NCBI RefSeq assembly: GCF_001262495.1
Contig: NZ_LGYE01000001.1
Span: forward strand, 930,001-994,000
Direction of reading: 5' to 3'
Length of the DNA: 64,000 nt
Source of the DNA: Microbacterium sp. GCS4
GTDB lineage: Bacteria; Actinomycetota; Actinomycetes; Actinomycetales; Microbacteriaceae
This document shows, in pieces, positions 57,016 through 64,000 of the stretch; within the stretch, counting starts at the first letter, position 1; every line of letters starts with the position of its first letter. A program made the translations under genes and the position numbers. The notes under the pieces were generated by a model. The model saw nothing but the letters and a program-made list of their open reading frames with translations, searched no databases and was not told the origin of the DNA.

Positions 57016-58074
57016 CTACTCGCCCAGGAACCGGGTGAACCGCGCGAGCGCCTCCTGCACGGCATCTGCGTCGACCGCTTCCCCACCCGCATCCTCGAAC
57101 AGCTCGGGCGGCGTGCCGAGGGATGCTGCGGCATGCGTCCAGCATCCGACCACCCGTCCCCCGGCGACGATCGTGGCCCGCACCATGCCGTTCTTGCCCG
57201 GGCCGACGGCCGCGAGGTGTTCGGGAGCGCAGACCGCGCTGCGGTCGGCGTACGAGATGTAGTACTCGTCGAACGCGCCGAGCGCGTGCACGGACGCTGC
57301 GTCCGCGGTGCGCCTCGGCCGGCGGGCTGCCGTGAACAACCCGTCGTCGACCTCGACGACCCGCCCGGAGGCGCGCTCCCGCGCCTCGCGGGACAGCCCG
57401 AGCGTGAGCCCCGACCACCACGCGAAGTCTGCGACGGTCGCAGGCCCGTGCCCGTCGATGTAGCGGACGAAGAGCTCGGCAAGCGGATCCGCCGGGTGTT
57501 CGTGCTCGCGGATGTGCTCCTCGACCAGCACGAAGCGCTGCTCGCGGCTCACCCCCTCGCGCGCGACGACGGGGCCCTGGCACACGAGTCCGCGCAGCGT
57601 GAGCTCGCTGAGCAGATGGATGCCGCGCTGCCCGGTCGGGTCGATCCCCGCCCCCTGGAAGGCGAGGAACATCTCGGCGCGGGTCAGGCCGCCATCGCGC
57701 AGCCTCGGCACGACCGCCTCGCGGACCGCCGCGAGCATGAGCTCGTCGATCCCGAGGTCGCGGCGACGTCCCGCGGCCTGCTGGCGCTGTCGTTCACCCG
57801 TGACCGACAGCACCCAGCCCAGGTCGCGCGCGGCGATCGTGTGCAGAGTGCCGCGCATGGTCCAGGCGCGCACGAGATGGCCGCGGTCGAAGGCGCGGTC
57901 GACGGCGGCGAGCGTCGGCGCTCCACGGGTGCGGGAGGCGAGCACCCACCGTCCTGCGGTGAAGTCCTGGCTCTGCACCGCGAGCATGTGGGCCGCGGCA
58001 TCCGTCACCGTGCGCGCGGGAGCCGAGAGGCGGTGGGAACGGAGGCGCTCCGACAGCAGCGTCGCGGACTTCAT
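57016..58074 (-). CDS. HTH_42 family protein, AlkZ-like (Q-x-Q motif)
   Basis: This 352-residue protein is a second HTH_42 family member in the window. In the region where YcaQ relatives have Q-x-D, it has Q-S-Q (HMLAVQSQDFTAGRWVLASR), the arrangement of the AlkZ group, whose members protect producers of DNA-alkylating antibiotics. The rest of the fold is recognisable (LVRAWTMRGTLHTIAARDLGWVL; HLLSELTLRGLVCQG; HGPATVADFAWWSGLTLG). The middle Ser, rather than an aliphatic residue, is unusual, so catalytic function is not certain. Its 3' end lies next to the repeats behind the RamB-like gene. Confidence 0.85.
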   Translation of the reverse strand: MKSATLLSERLRSHRLSAPARTVTDAAAHMLAVQSQDFTAGRWVLASRTRGAPTLAAVDRAFDRGHLVRAWTMRGTLHTIAARDLGWVLSVTGERQRQQAAGRRRDLGIDELMLAAVREAVVPRLRDGGLTRAEMFLAFQGAGIDPTGQRGIHLLSELTLRGLVCQGPVVAREGVSREQRFVLVEEHIREHEHPADPLAELFVRYIDGHGPATVADFAWWSGLTLGLSREARERASGRVVEVDDGLFTAARRPRRTADAASVHALGAFDEYYISYADRSAVCAPEHLAAVGPGKNGMVRATIVAGGRVVGCWTHAAASLGTPPELFEDAGGEAVDADAVQEALARFTRFLGE

Positions 58075-58112
58075 GCCCCCATCATGCCCCGCTGGCCCGA
58101 CATCCCGCCCGT

Positions 58113-59561
58113 CTATCCGTGCAGCGTCACCTCGCGCCGCTCCGGCAGCACGATCGGGTGGGATCCCGCCATGACCTCCAGCACGCGGATGACCTGGCAC
58201 GAGTAGCCGTACTCGTTGTCGTACCAGACGTACAGCACGACGTCGTGGTCGTTCGCGATGGTCGCGAGGCCGTCGACGATGCCGGCGCGGTGCGAACCCA
58301 CGAAGTCGGTGGAGACCACCTCCGGGCTCTCGACGTAGTCGATCTGCTGACGCAGCCGCGAGTGCAGCGACACGCGCCGCAGGTAGTCGTTGAGCTCGTC
58401 CTTGACGGCGGGACGGTCGAGCGTCAGGTGCAGCACCGCGAGCGATACGTCGGGTGTGGGCACGCGGATCGCCGACCCCGTGAGCTTGCCCTCGAGCTCG
58501 GGGAGCGCACGGGCGACAGCCTTCGCCGCCCCGGTCTCGGTGATGACCATGTTGAGCACGGCGGAGCGTCCGCGGCGATCTCCGCTGTGGAAGTTGTCGA
58601 TCAGGTTCTGGTCGTTCGTGAAGGAGTGCACGGTCTCGACGTGTCCGCGCACGATGCCGTACGCCTCGTCGACGGCCTTGAGCACGGGCGTGATGGCGTT
58701 GGTGGTGCAGGACGCGGCGGTGACGATGCGGTCGTCGGGGGTGATCGTGCGGTCGTTGATGCCGTGCACGATGTTCTTCAGCGCACCCTTGCCGGGTGCC
58801 GTCAGCAGCACTCGGGCGACCCCGGTGGACTCGAGGTGCTTGCTGAGGCCCGCTTCGTCGCGCCAGCGCCCCGTGTTGTCGACCACGATCGCATCGTGGA
58901 TGCCGTGGGCGGTGTAGTCGATGGATGCCGGGTCGTCGGAGTAGATCACCTGGATGCGCGTGCCGTTCGCGATGATCTGCTCGGCCTCCTCGTCGACCGT
59001 GACGGAGCCCGCGAAACGACCGTGCACGGAGTCGCGCAGCAGAAGGGATGCCCGCTTGACGAGGTCGTTCGCCGAGCCGCGGCGCACGACGATGGCCCGC
59101 AGGCGCAGTCCGCTGCCGCCGCCGGTGTGCGCGATGAGGATGCGTGCGAGCAGCCGGCCGATGCGCCCGAACCCGTACAGCACGACGTCGGTGGGCGCAG
59201 CGGCGACGGCGCCGACCGCCGGGGCGAGCACCTCGGTGAGGTAGTCCTGCAGTGACGCGCCGGAGGCGGCGTGGCCCTCGACCAGACGAGCGACATCGAG
59301 CGAGGAGGCTCCGGGAGCGAGCGCGTGCACGGCCTCGATCACCGCGAGCGTGTCGTCGAGGGCGAGTTCGGCGTGCCCGAGCTGCGCGACGCGATCGTGC
59401 ATCTCCACGATCCCGGTGGCCGACAGCCCGACGAGCCGGTGGCCGTGCAGCGAGGTCACGACGTCGCGGTCGCGCTTGAGAGCGCCGATCAGCGGGATCA
59501 TCCGCTCGGCGAGCTCCTCGCGTGCCGTCCAGTCGTCGTGGGGTTCCGTGATGCCGTTCAT
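58113..59561 (-). CDS. gap: Glyceraldehyde-3-phosphate dehydrogenase with N-terminal extension
   Basis: This 482-residue GAPDH carries about 125 extra residues before the NAD(P) fold (YGFGRIGRLLARIL). The active-site Cys is C285 in ASCTTNAITPVL, and the C-terminal WYDNEYGYSCQVIRVLEV is intact. GapB of Corynebacterium glutamicum has the same long form and works in gluconeogenesis, so that role is inferred here, next to pckG. ATG 59561 has AAGGA upstream. The extension is helical and charged and may mediate partner or membrane contacts; it is not a known domain. Confidence 0.92.
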   Translation of the reverse strand: MNGITEPHDDWTAREELAERMIPLIGALKRDRDVVTSLHGHRLVGLSATGIVEMHDRVAQLGHAELALDDTLAVIEAVHALAPGASSLDVARLVEGHAASGASLQDYLTEVLAPAVGAVAAAPTDVVLYGFGRIGRLLARILIAHTGGGSGLRLRAIVVRRGSANDLVKRASLLLRDSVHGRFAGSVTVDEEAEQIIANGTRIQVIYSDDPASIDYTAHGIHDAIVVDNTGRWRDEAGLSKHLESTGVARVLLTAPGKGALKNIVHGINDRTITPDDRIVTAASCTTNAITPVLKAVDEAYGIVRGHVETVHSFTNDQNLIDNFHSGDRRGRSAVLNMVITETGAAKAVARALPELEGKLTGSAIRVPTPDVSLAVLHLTLDRPAVKDELNDYLRRVSLHSRLRQQIDYVESPEVVSTDFVGSHRAGIVDGLATIANDHDVVLYVWYDNEYGYSCQVIRVLEVMAGSHPIVLPERREVTLHG

Positions 59562-59670
59562 CTGCGTCCTTGCGATGTGTGAGCGCGCCGAGGTCGCCGG
59601 CGCGCGAGTGTGCCGGGTGTGCTTCGGGGGATGCTCCCAGGGTACGGTGCGCGGAGGGATGCGCTGAAAT

Positions 59671-59714
59671 CGGATGCCGTTCACCTGCCGGACAGGGAAT
59701 CCTGTCAGCATCCG
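59671..59714 (+). promoter_or_regulatory. Nested inverted repeats upstream of the SMR gene pair
   Basis: CGGATGC (59671-59677) pairs with GCATCCG (59708-59714), enclosing GACAGG (59691-59696) / CCTGTC (59701-59706). It lies about 50 bp before the first SMR ATG. No match to guanidine riboswitch consensus was found. It might be an RNA leader or operator. Confidence 0.4.
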
Positions 59715-59762
59715 ACGGGTTGTCTCCGATGCTCGTGCCCGCCTCCCTCACGAAAGGCCTTC

Positions 59763-60143
59763 ATGACCACGTCCCGCCCGTCGGCCTGGCCGCCCCTGCT
59801 GCTCGCGATCGTGCTCGAGGTCGGCGCGACGCTGTCCCTGCGCACTGCCGAGGGGTTCACACACCCGCTCTGGCTGATCGCCGTGGTGGTCGGGTACACG
59901 TCCTCGCTGCTGCTGCTCTCGGTCGTGCTCGATCGGGGCATGGCGGTCGGAGTCGCATACGGCATCTGGTCGGCCATCGGCGTCGTGCTCACGGCGGTCC
60001 TCGGTGGGATGCTCTTCGGCGAGCTCCTCGGTGCGGTGCAGATCGTCGGCATCGGCGTGATCGTGGTCGGGGTGCTGTTGGTCGAGCTCGGCTCGCACGC
60101 CCGCTCGGAGCACGCGGCGGCTCCGGTCGAGGCCGCCCCATGA
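59763..60143 (+). CDS. Small multidrug resistance (SMR) protein, subunit 1
   Basis: This 126-residue protein has four helices and the conserved membrane Glu of helix 1 (LLAIVLEVGATLSLR). SMR proteins exchange protons for cationic drugs or guanidinium, often as dual-topology or paired subunits. A C-terminal tail (SHARSEHAAAPVEAAP) distinguishes it from its partner. The next gene overlaps by 4 nt, so the two form a heteromeric pair like EbrAB. ATG 59763 is chosen for family length, with AAAGG upstream. Confidence 0.9.
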   Translation: MTTSRPSAWPPLLLAIVLEVGATLSLRTAEGFTHPLWLIAVVVGYTSSLLLLSVVLDRGMAVGVAYGIWSAIGVVLTAVLGGMLFGELLGAVQIVGIGVIVVGVLLVELGSHARSEHAAAPVEAAP

Positions 60144-60463
60144 CCTGGATGCTGCTGGTTCTCGCGATCGCGAGCGAGGTCACGGCGACGTTGAGCCTGC
60201 GTGCGTCAGAGGGGCTGCGGCGGCGGCGATGGATCCCGGTGATCGTGGTCGGCTACGTTCTCGCGTTCAGCCTTCTCGGCGCGGTGCTCGCCCTGGGCAT
60301 GCCGGTCGGGGTGGCGTACGGCGTGTGGGCCGCCACGGGTGTCGCGGTCACGGCCGTCCTGGGCCGGGTGATCTTCAAGGACCACTTCTCGGTCGTGATG
60401 GCGATCGGCGTCGCTCTGATCGCGGTCGGGGTCGTGCTGATCGAACTCGGCGGAGCGCACTGA
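60140..60463 (+). CDS. Small multidrug resistance (SMR) protein, subunit 2
   Basis: This 107-residue partner has helix 1 VLAIASEVTATLSLRASEG with the Glu, and helices 2-4 match the SMR pattern (GMPVGVAYGVWAATGVAVTAVLGRVIFKD). It overlaps subunit 1 (ATGA). Positive residues flank opposite loops in the two subunits (RRRR here near the start of helix 2), in keeping with opposite topologies, which is an inference. Confidence 0.9.
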   Translation: MTWMLLVLAIASEVTATLSLRASEGLRRRRWIPVIVVGYVLAFSLLGAVLALGMPVGVAYGVWAATGVAVTAVLGRVIFKDHFSVVMAIGVALIAVGVVLIELGGAH

Positions 60464-60479
60464 GTCGGGATCTTCTCGC

Positions 60480-61007
60480 TCACATCGCGAGGCACAGCAG
60501 GGCGACGCTCGTGGCCATGGCCCACGACTCGATCGTGAGGAGCCGAGCCGCCCGGCGATCCTTCGGCGCGGGTAGCACCCGATCGGCGATGACGGTCCAC
60601 AGCACGACGCCGATCACGCCGACGACGCCTGCGATCGAGAGCACCCCGGACAGACCGGAGCCGTGATGGCCTGTCGGTGTCACGGCCTGCCCGGTCGTGA
60701 GCCCGTCCCACACGCAGATCGCCAGCACGAGCGACACGGCCGCGCGGTGCACGCACACCACGGTGGACGACGAACCGCGCACCCCGATCGTTCCGAGCAT
60801 GGCGGAAAGCAGCAGTACGACACCGAGCGCCACGCGCACCAGCGGGTGGTCCCCCAGCGTGGCGACCAGCACGAGCGCCGCGACGCGGACGACGGCCATC
60901 TGCCGCGCCTGCCAGGGAGCCGCGGATCCGGTGGCGATGCAGGCTGCCCCCGCGACGACGCCGGCGAGCGCCAGCATCCAGGGTGCGGCGGGCAGGACGG
61001 GATCCAC
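60480..61007 (-). CDS. Five- or six-helix membrane protein of unknown function
   Basis: This 175-residue protein (GTG start) has hydrophobic segments such as WMLALAGVVAGAACIATG, VRVAALVLVATLG, ALGVVLLLSAMLGTIGV, AAVSLVLAICVWDGL and GVLSIAGVVGVIGVVLWTVIA. The final segment (WAMATSVALLCLAM) is also hydrophobic. No family is recognised. It converges with the SMR pair over a 16-bp gap. Confidence 0.75.
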   Translation of the reverse strand: MDPVLPAAPWMLALAGVVAGAACIATGSAAPWQARQMAVVRVAALVLVATLGDHPLVRVALGVVLLLSAMLGTIGVRGSSSTVVCVHRAAVSLVLAICVWDGLTTGQAVTPTGHHGSGLSGVLSIAGVVGVIGVVLWTVIADRVLPAPKDRRAARLLTIESWAMATSVALLCLAM

Positions 61008-61077
61008 ATCCGCATCCTATGGTCGAGGCGCACCTTGCGGCGGTCAGACCTGGTGTCGCTCTCCCATCCTGCGGCGT

Positions 61078-62031
61078 TCAGACCTGCGGCGAGCGCTCTC
61101 CGACGGCTGCGATCGCGACGCGCAGCACGCCGTCGGCGTCGCGGAGCGCGTTCGCGGCGGCATCCGCCCCTGCCCCTGTCGTGAGCATGAGGATCGCGAG
61201 CTTGACCGAGCCGTCCGCGGCGGAGAGCGCGGCGGACGCCTCTTCCACGGATGCGCCGGTGAGCTCGGTCACGGTGCGGATCGAACGCGCGTGCAGCTTC
61301 TCGTTGGTGGCGAGCAGGTCCACCATGACGCCGTGGTACGTCTTGCCGAGCTTGATCATCGACAACGTCGTGAGCATGTTCACGACGAGCTTCTGGGCCG
61401 TGCCGGATTTGAGGCGGGTCGATCCGGAGATGAACTCGGGACCCGTGACCACCTCGATGGCGATCTCGGCGGCCGCGCCGATCTCGGAGTCGGAGTTCGA
61501 GGCGATCGCGACCGTGAGAGCGCCCTCCGAGCGCGCGAAGACGAGTCCGCCGAGGACGTACGGCGTGCGGCCGGAGGCCGAGATGCCGACGACCGTGTCA
61601 TCCGCCGTGAGTCCGAGCTCCCGCAGGGTGGCCTCGGCGGCGTGCTCGTCGTCCTCCGCGTTCTCCACGGCCGAGCGGATCGCGGTCTCGCCGCCCGCGA
61701 TGAGTCCGACCACCATCGACGGGTCCGTGCCGAACGTCGGCGGGCATTCGCTCGCGTCGAGAACTCCGACCCGGCCCGCGGTGCCGGCGCCGATGTAGAC
61801 GAGGCGTCCGCCCCGCCGGAAGCGCTCGGTGATGCCGTCGACGGCTGCGCTGATCTCCGCAGAGCGTTCGGCGACCGCATCCGCGACGCGGTGGTCCTCC
61901 GCGTTCATGCGACGCACGAGCTCGGCGGTGTCGAGCAGGTCGAGGTCGCCTCGTTCGGTCGTCGAGGCCTCGGTGCCGAGGGAGGAGAGCACGTCGAGGA
62001 GCTCATGGAGTCGGTGGTCGTCATTCGGCAC
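61078..62031 (-). CDS. murQ: N-acetylmuramic acid 6-phosphate etherase
   Basis: This 317-residue SIS-domain enzyme removes lactate from MurNAc-6-P to give GlcNAc-6-P in wall recycling. The signature is VYIGAGTAGRVGVLDASECPPTFGTDP, with the catalytic Glu region in SECPPT, and VVGISASGRTPYVLGGL in the second motif. The C-terminal SGSTRLKSGTAQKLVVNMLTTLSMIKLGK is typical. GTG 62031 overlaps the kinase gene by 11 nt. It lies downstream of the kinase in one operon. Confidence 0.95.
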   Translation of the reverse strand: MPNDDHRLHELLDVLSSLGTEASTTERGDLDLLDTAELVRRMNAEDHRVADAVAERSAEISAAVDGITERFRRGGRLVYIGAGTAGRVGVLDASECPPTFGTDPSMVVGLIAGGETAIRSAVENAEDDEHAAEATLRELGLTADDTVVGISASGRTPYVLGGLVFARSEGALTVAIASNSDSEIGAAAEIAIEVVTGPEFISGSTRLKSGTAQKLVVNMLTTLSMIKLGKTYHGVMVDLLATNEKLHARSIRTVTELTGASVEEASAALSAADGSVKLAILMLTTGAGADAAANALRDADGVLRVAIAAVGERSPQV

Positions 62032-62923
62032 GGTGCACGAACCTTTCGTGGGGGAGATCGGCGCGGTCGGCGAGGAGGAGAGCGCCGTCGAGCGCGTCGC
62101 CTCGTGGGGAGACCGGCGTGCGGCCGACGGCGCGCAGAGCGTCTTCGAGTCGGGCGCGGAACCAGCGATGCTCGGTGAGTCCGCCGTGCAGGGCGACGTC
62201 GTGCGACCGGGTCGACGCGGCGCTCGCGGAGGCGACGAGCAGCCGCACGGCCTCCCGGGCGATCTCGAGTGCCACCGGGTCGTCCTCGGCGGCGGAGTCG
62301 AGCACGAGCGGGGCGAGGGAGGCGAGTCGACGAGCGAGGGGGCCGTCGTGAGCGAGCCAGCGCTGCACCTCGTCGACCGACCCCACCGGCTCTCGCACGA
62401 GATCGGTGAGCGCGGTGCGAGGCCCGAGACCGACGGAGGCCCGCAGCACGGCGCGCAGCGCTTCACGGCCGAACCACGATCCGCTGCCGAAGTCGCCGAG
62501 CTCGGGACCCCAGCCGTCGACGAGACGGATGCCGTCGCCGTCCACTCCGAGCGCGGCCGCTCCGGTGCCGGCGATGAGCAGCACACCCTCTCCCCCGGCG
62601 AGCGCCCCCGCGTGCGCCGTCACGACGTCAGAGGTGACGGCGACCCGTGAGGCGAGTGCTGTCCGGAGCCGCTCGGCGAGGGTCGATGCCGCAGCGGGGG
62701 CGGCCCACGCGCCGGCGGCGCCGACCGCGACGGCGGCGAAGGGGCCGGGAGCATCGGCTGCGAAGGGGAGGATCGCGGCGAGCGCGGCGTCGACGCCTCG
62801 CGCTGCGGCGAGTCCCGGTGCGCCGACACCCTGGAAGACCGGTCGACGGTTCGGGGCGGACATGACCACCCGGCACCGCGACTTACCGAGATCGACGGCG
62901 ATGACACGGCGATCGGAACTCAT
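62021..62923 (-). CDS. BadF/BadG-family amino sugar kinase (MurNAc kinase type)
   Basis: This 300-residue actin-fold kinase has the phosphate-1 loop AVDLGKSRCRVV, the linker AGTGAAALG and the second phosphate motif in LVDGWGPELGDFGSGSWFG. The family includes N-acetylglucosamine kinase and MurK, which phosphorylates MurNAc and GlcNAc. With murQ downstream, MurNAc import without PTS phosphorylation followed by kinase is inferred. ATG 62923 is near the divergent RpiR promoter. The variant GKS in place of the usual GGT is unusual. Confidence 0.88.
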   Translation of the reverse strand: MSSDRRVIAVDLGKSRCRVVMSAPNRRPVFQGVGAPGLAAARGVDAALAAILPFAADAPGPFAAVAVGAAGAWAAPAAASTLAERLRTALASRVAVTSDVVTAHAGALAGGEGVLLIAGTGAAALGVDGDGIRLVDGWGPELGDFGSGSWFGREALRAVLRASVGLGPRTALTDLVREPVGSVDEVQRWLAHDGPLARRLASLAPLVLDSAAEDDPVALEIAREAVRLLVASASAASTRSHDVALHGGLTEHRWFRARLEDALRAVGRTPVSPRGDALDGALLLADRADLPHERFVHRAE

Positions 62924-62956
62924 GTAAATAGTCTACGCACGTAATGCATCCTGTGA

Positions 62957-62966
62957 AAGAATTCTT
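62957..62966. promoter_or_regulatory. Palindrome between the kinase-murQ and RpiR genes
   Basis: AAGAATTCTT is a perfect 10-bp palindrome in the 67-bp divergent intergenic region, AT-rich against the genome. It is a good candidate operator for the RpiR regulator. Confidence 0.5.
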
Positions 62967-62990
62967 GAACGCAGTCCGAGGAGGCGCAGC

Positions 62991-63848
62991 ATGAGCATCC
63001 AGACCACGATCGCGGGCGCCGCGGAGACACTGCCGCCCTCACTCGCGCGGATCGCGCGTGTGATCGCGGACAGGCCGCGCGTCGTGATCGACAGCACCAT
63101 CACCGAGCTCGCCACGACGTGCGACACCTCGGTCGCCTCCGTGATCCGCTTCTGCCGCTCGATCGGCGTGAACGGGTACGCCGCGCTGCGCATGACGCTC
63201 GCCGCCGAACTCGGGCGCGAATCCGCGCAGTTCCGCGAGTCCTCCGGATTCGGGTCGGAGATCTCCCCCACGGACTCCCTGCGCGAAGCGGCATCCAAGG
63301 TCGCCGCCCTCGAACTCCTCGCGATCGAGGAGACGATCGCCGGACTCGACGACGACGTTCTCGATGCCGCCGTCTCAGCGCTCGACGCCGCACCGCGCAT
63401 CCTCCTCTTCGGCATCGGGGCGAGCGGCCTCGTGGCGGCTGACTTCGCGCACAAGCTCCTTCGCATCGGCCGCACCGCCGTCGTGCTGAGCGATGCCCAC
63501 GTGGCAAGCGCCGTCGCAGCGCTCGGCGACGCCGGCACCGTCGCCCTGGGCATCTCGCACTCCGGAGCGACGATCGAGACGCAGCGCTTCCTCGAGGCCG
63601 CGCGTGACGCCGGAGTCACGACGATCGCGATCACCGGCGCATCCGACTCCCCCGTCGCCGGCATCGCCGCTCACACCCTCGTGACCCGGGCCCGCGAGCC
63701 CCGCCTCCGCGCCGGAGCGATGGTGAGCCGCATCGCGCAGCTCGCGCTCGTCGACTGCCTGTTCGTGGGGGTCGCCCAGCGCCGTCACGCCGACGCTGTC
63801 GACGCCCTGCAGCGCACGGCGGACGCGACCCGGGCTCTGCGCGAGTGA
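62991..63848 (+). CDS. RpiR family transcriptional regulator (MurR-like)
   Basis: This 285-residue regulator has an N-terminal HTH (LARIARVIADRPRVVIDSTITELATTCDTSVASVIRFCRSIGVNGYAALR) and a C-terminal SIS sugar-phosphate domain (ILLFGIGASGLVAADFAHKL and LGISHSGATIETQRFLEAARDAG). The divergent neighbours murQ and kinase suggest it senses MurNAc-6-P, as MurR does. GAGGAGG precedes the ATG. Its 3' end is repeated in tandem downstream. Confidence 0.93.
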   Translation: MSIQTTIAGAAETLPPSLARIARVIADRPRVVIDSTITELATTCDTSVASVIRFCRSIGVNGYAALRMTLAAELGRESAQFRESSGFGSEISPTDSLREAASKVAALELLAIEETIAGLDDDVLDAAVSALDAAPRILLFGIGASGLVAADFAHKLLRIGRTAVVLSDAHVASAVAALGDAGTVALGISHSGATIETQRFLEAARDAGVTTIAITGASDSPVAGIAAHTLVTRAREPRLRAGAMVSRIAQLALVDCLFVGVAQRRHADAVDALQRTADATRALRE

Positions 63849-63968
63849 CGGCCGCTGCCAGTCCGCCGGATGGTGCCTGTCGACGCCCCGCAGCGCACAG
63901 CGGACGCGACCCGGGCCCTGCGCGAGTGACTGCCGCTGCTAGTCCGCCGGATGGTGCCTGTCGACGCC
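63796..63968 (+). repeat. 81-bp tandem repeats of the RpiR gene 3' end
   Basis: Copy 1 (63796-63876) and copy 2 (63877-63957) are full; copy 3 (63958-63968) is a short start, CTGTCGACGCC. Copy 2 would read VDAPQRTADATRALRE plus stop against VDALQRTADATRALRE plus stop in the gene. Differences in the coding part are one Leu-to-Pro change and two silent changes; two more lie after the stop. Confidence 0.97.
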
Positions 63969-63987
63969 GACCGAACCCGCAGTGCGC

Positions 63988-64000
63988 AGGAAGACGATGA
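63988..64000 (+). other. Possible start of the next gene
   Basis: AGGAAG at 63988-63993 precedes an ATG at 63997-63999, 3 nt away. The window ends here, so it cannot be tested. The 28 bases after the third repeat copy hold nothing else that is recognised. Confidence 0.25.

Noticed and set aside
57016..59751. A 911-codon minus-strand frame covering both the HTH_42 and GAPDH regions
   Set aside because: Only 57016-58074 codes for a recognisable protein; the rest is an alternative frame of the GAPDH gene.
59640..59762. Guanidine riboswitch before the SMR pair
   Set aside because: The conserved bases of guanidine-I, -II and -III classes were not found.

Overview
The window is one stretch of a high-GC actinobacterial chromosome. 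GTG starts are very common, 4-nt ATGA/GTGA stop/start overlaps recur, and there is no phage, plasmid or insertion sequence. Gene content and order (FtsB/DivIC-DUF501-enolase, greA-DUF4307, short-chain cis-prenyltransferase next to hemolysin III, FMN riboswitch-ribDEBAH, RamB-type regulator beside GTP-dependent PEP carboxykinase) fit the family Microbacteriaceae, most likely Microbacterium. Gene families were recognised by eye and no database was searched.

Layout. 1-5.3 kb: 3' end of a DUF559 gene, PIN-PhoH ATPase, cis-prenyltransferase, TrhA, small membrane proteins, GreA. 5.3-13 kb: threonine ammonia-lyase with an AI-2E-type exporter, a YcaQ-type DNA glycosylase, LemA, an overlapping pair of a sugar-lactone oxidase and a fold-type-III PLP enzyme, and a tRNA with anticodon UAA. 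13-25 kb: NDH-2 with a Lys/Ala/Pro tail, mycosin-like protease, DUF501, FtsB, enolase, O-methyltransferase, a GntR-DUF1648-CPBP operon, an APC permease and an SGNH hydrolase. 25-38 kb: hisS, mazG, ppc, gdhA, a permease, a 988-residue kinase/M23-like/aminotransferase fusion, a hexapeptide protein and an SDR. 38-47 kb: mfd, GNAT, an Fpg/Nei glycosylase and the riboflavin operon under an FMN riboswitch. 47-53 kb: small membrane protein, phosphoesterase, MHS transporter, HAD, a tiny HTH regulator with two operator copies, and an ABC exporter. 53-64 kb: pckG, a RamB-like regulator, a second HTH_42 protein, a GAPDH with an N-terminal extension, an SMR pair, and a MurNAc catabolic set (murQ, sugar kinase, RpiR regulator).

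How the genes fit together. Central carbon flux is well represented: eno, ppc, pckG, a long GAPDH, gdhA. Riboflavin synthesis is a complete translationally coupled operon under FMN control. Peptidoglycan recycling (murQ plus BadF-type kinase) is divergent from its probable RpiR regulator.

Most unusual signals. (1) At three separate genes (Fpg/Nei, the RamB-like regulator and RpiR) the 3' end of the coding sequence, with its stop codon, is repeated in tandem as 70-, 72- and 81-bp units that differ by a few mostly silent substitutions. (2) The octamer CGGCATCC/GGATGCCG is strongly over-represented; its inverted pairs form hairpins downstream of genes, as uptake-signal words do in naturally transformable bacteria. 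Both could reflect recombination with closely related DNA, or, for (1), assembly of strain variants. (3) The UAA-anticodon tRNA has a class I body (5-nt variable loop) rather than the long-arm body expected of tRNA-Leu.
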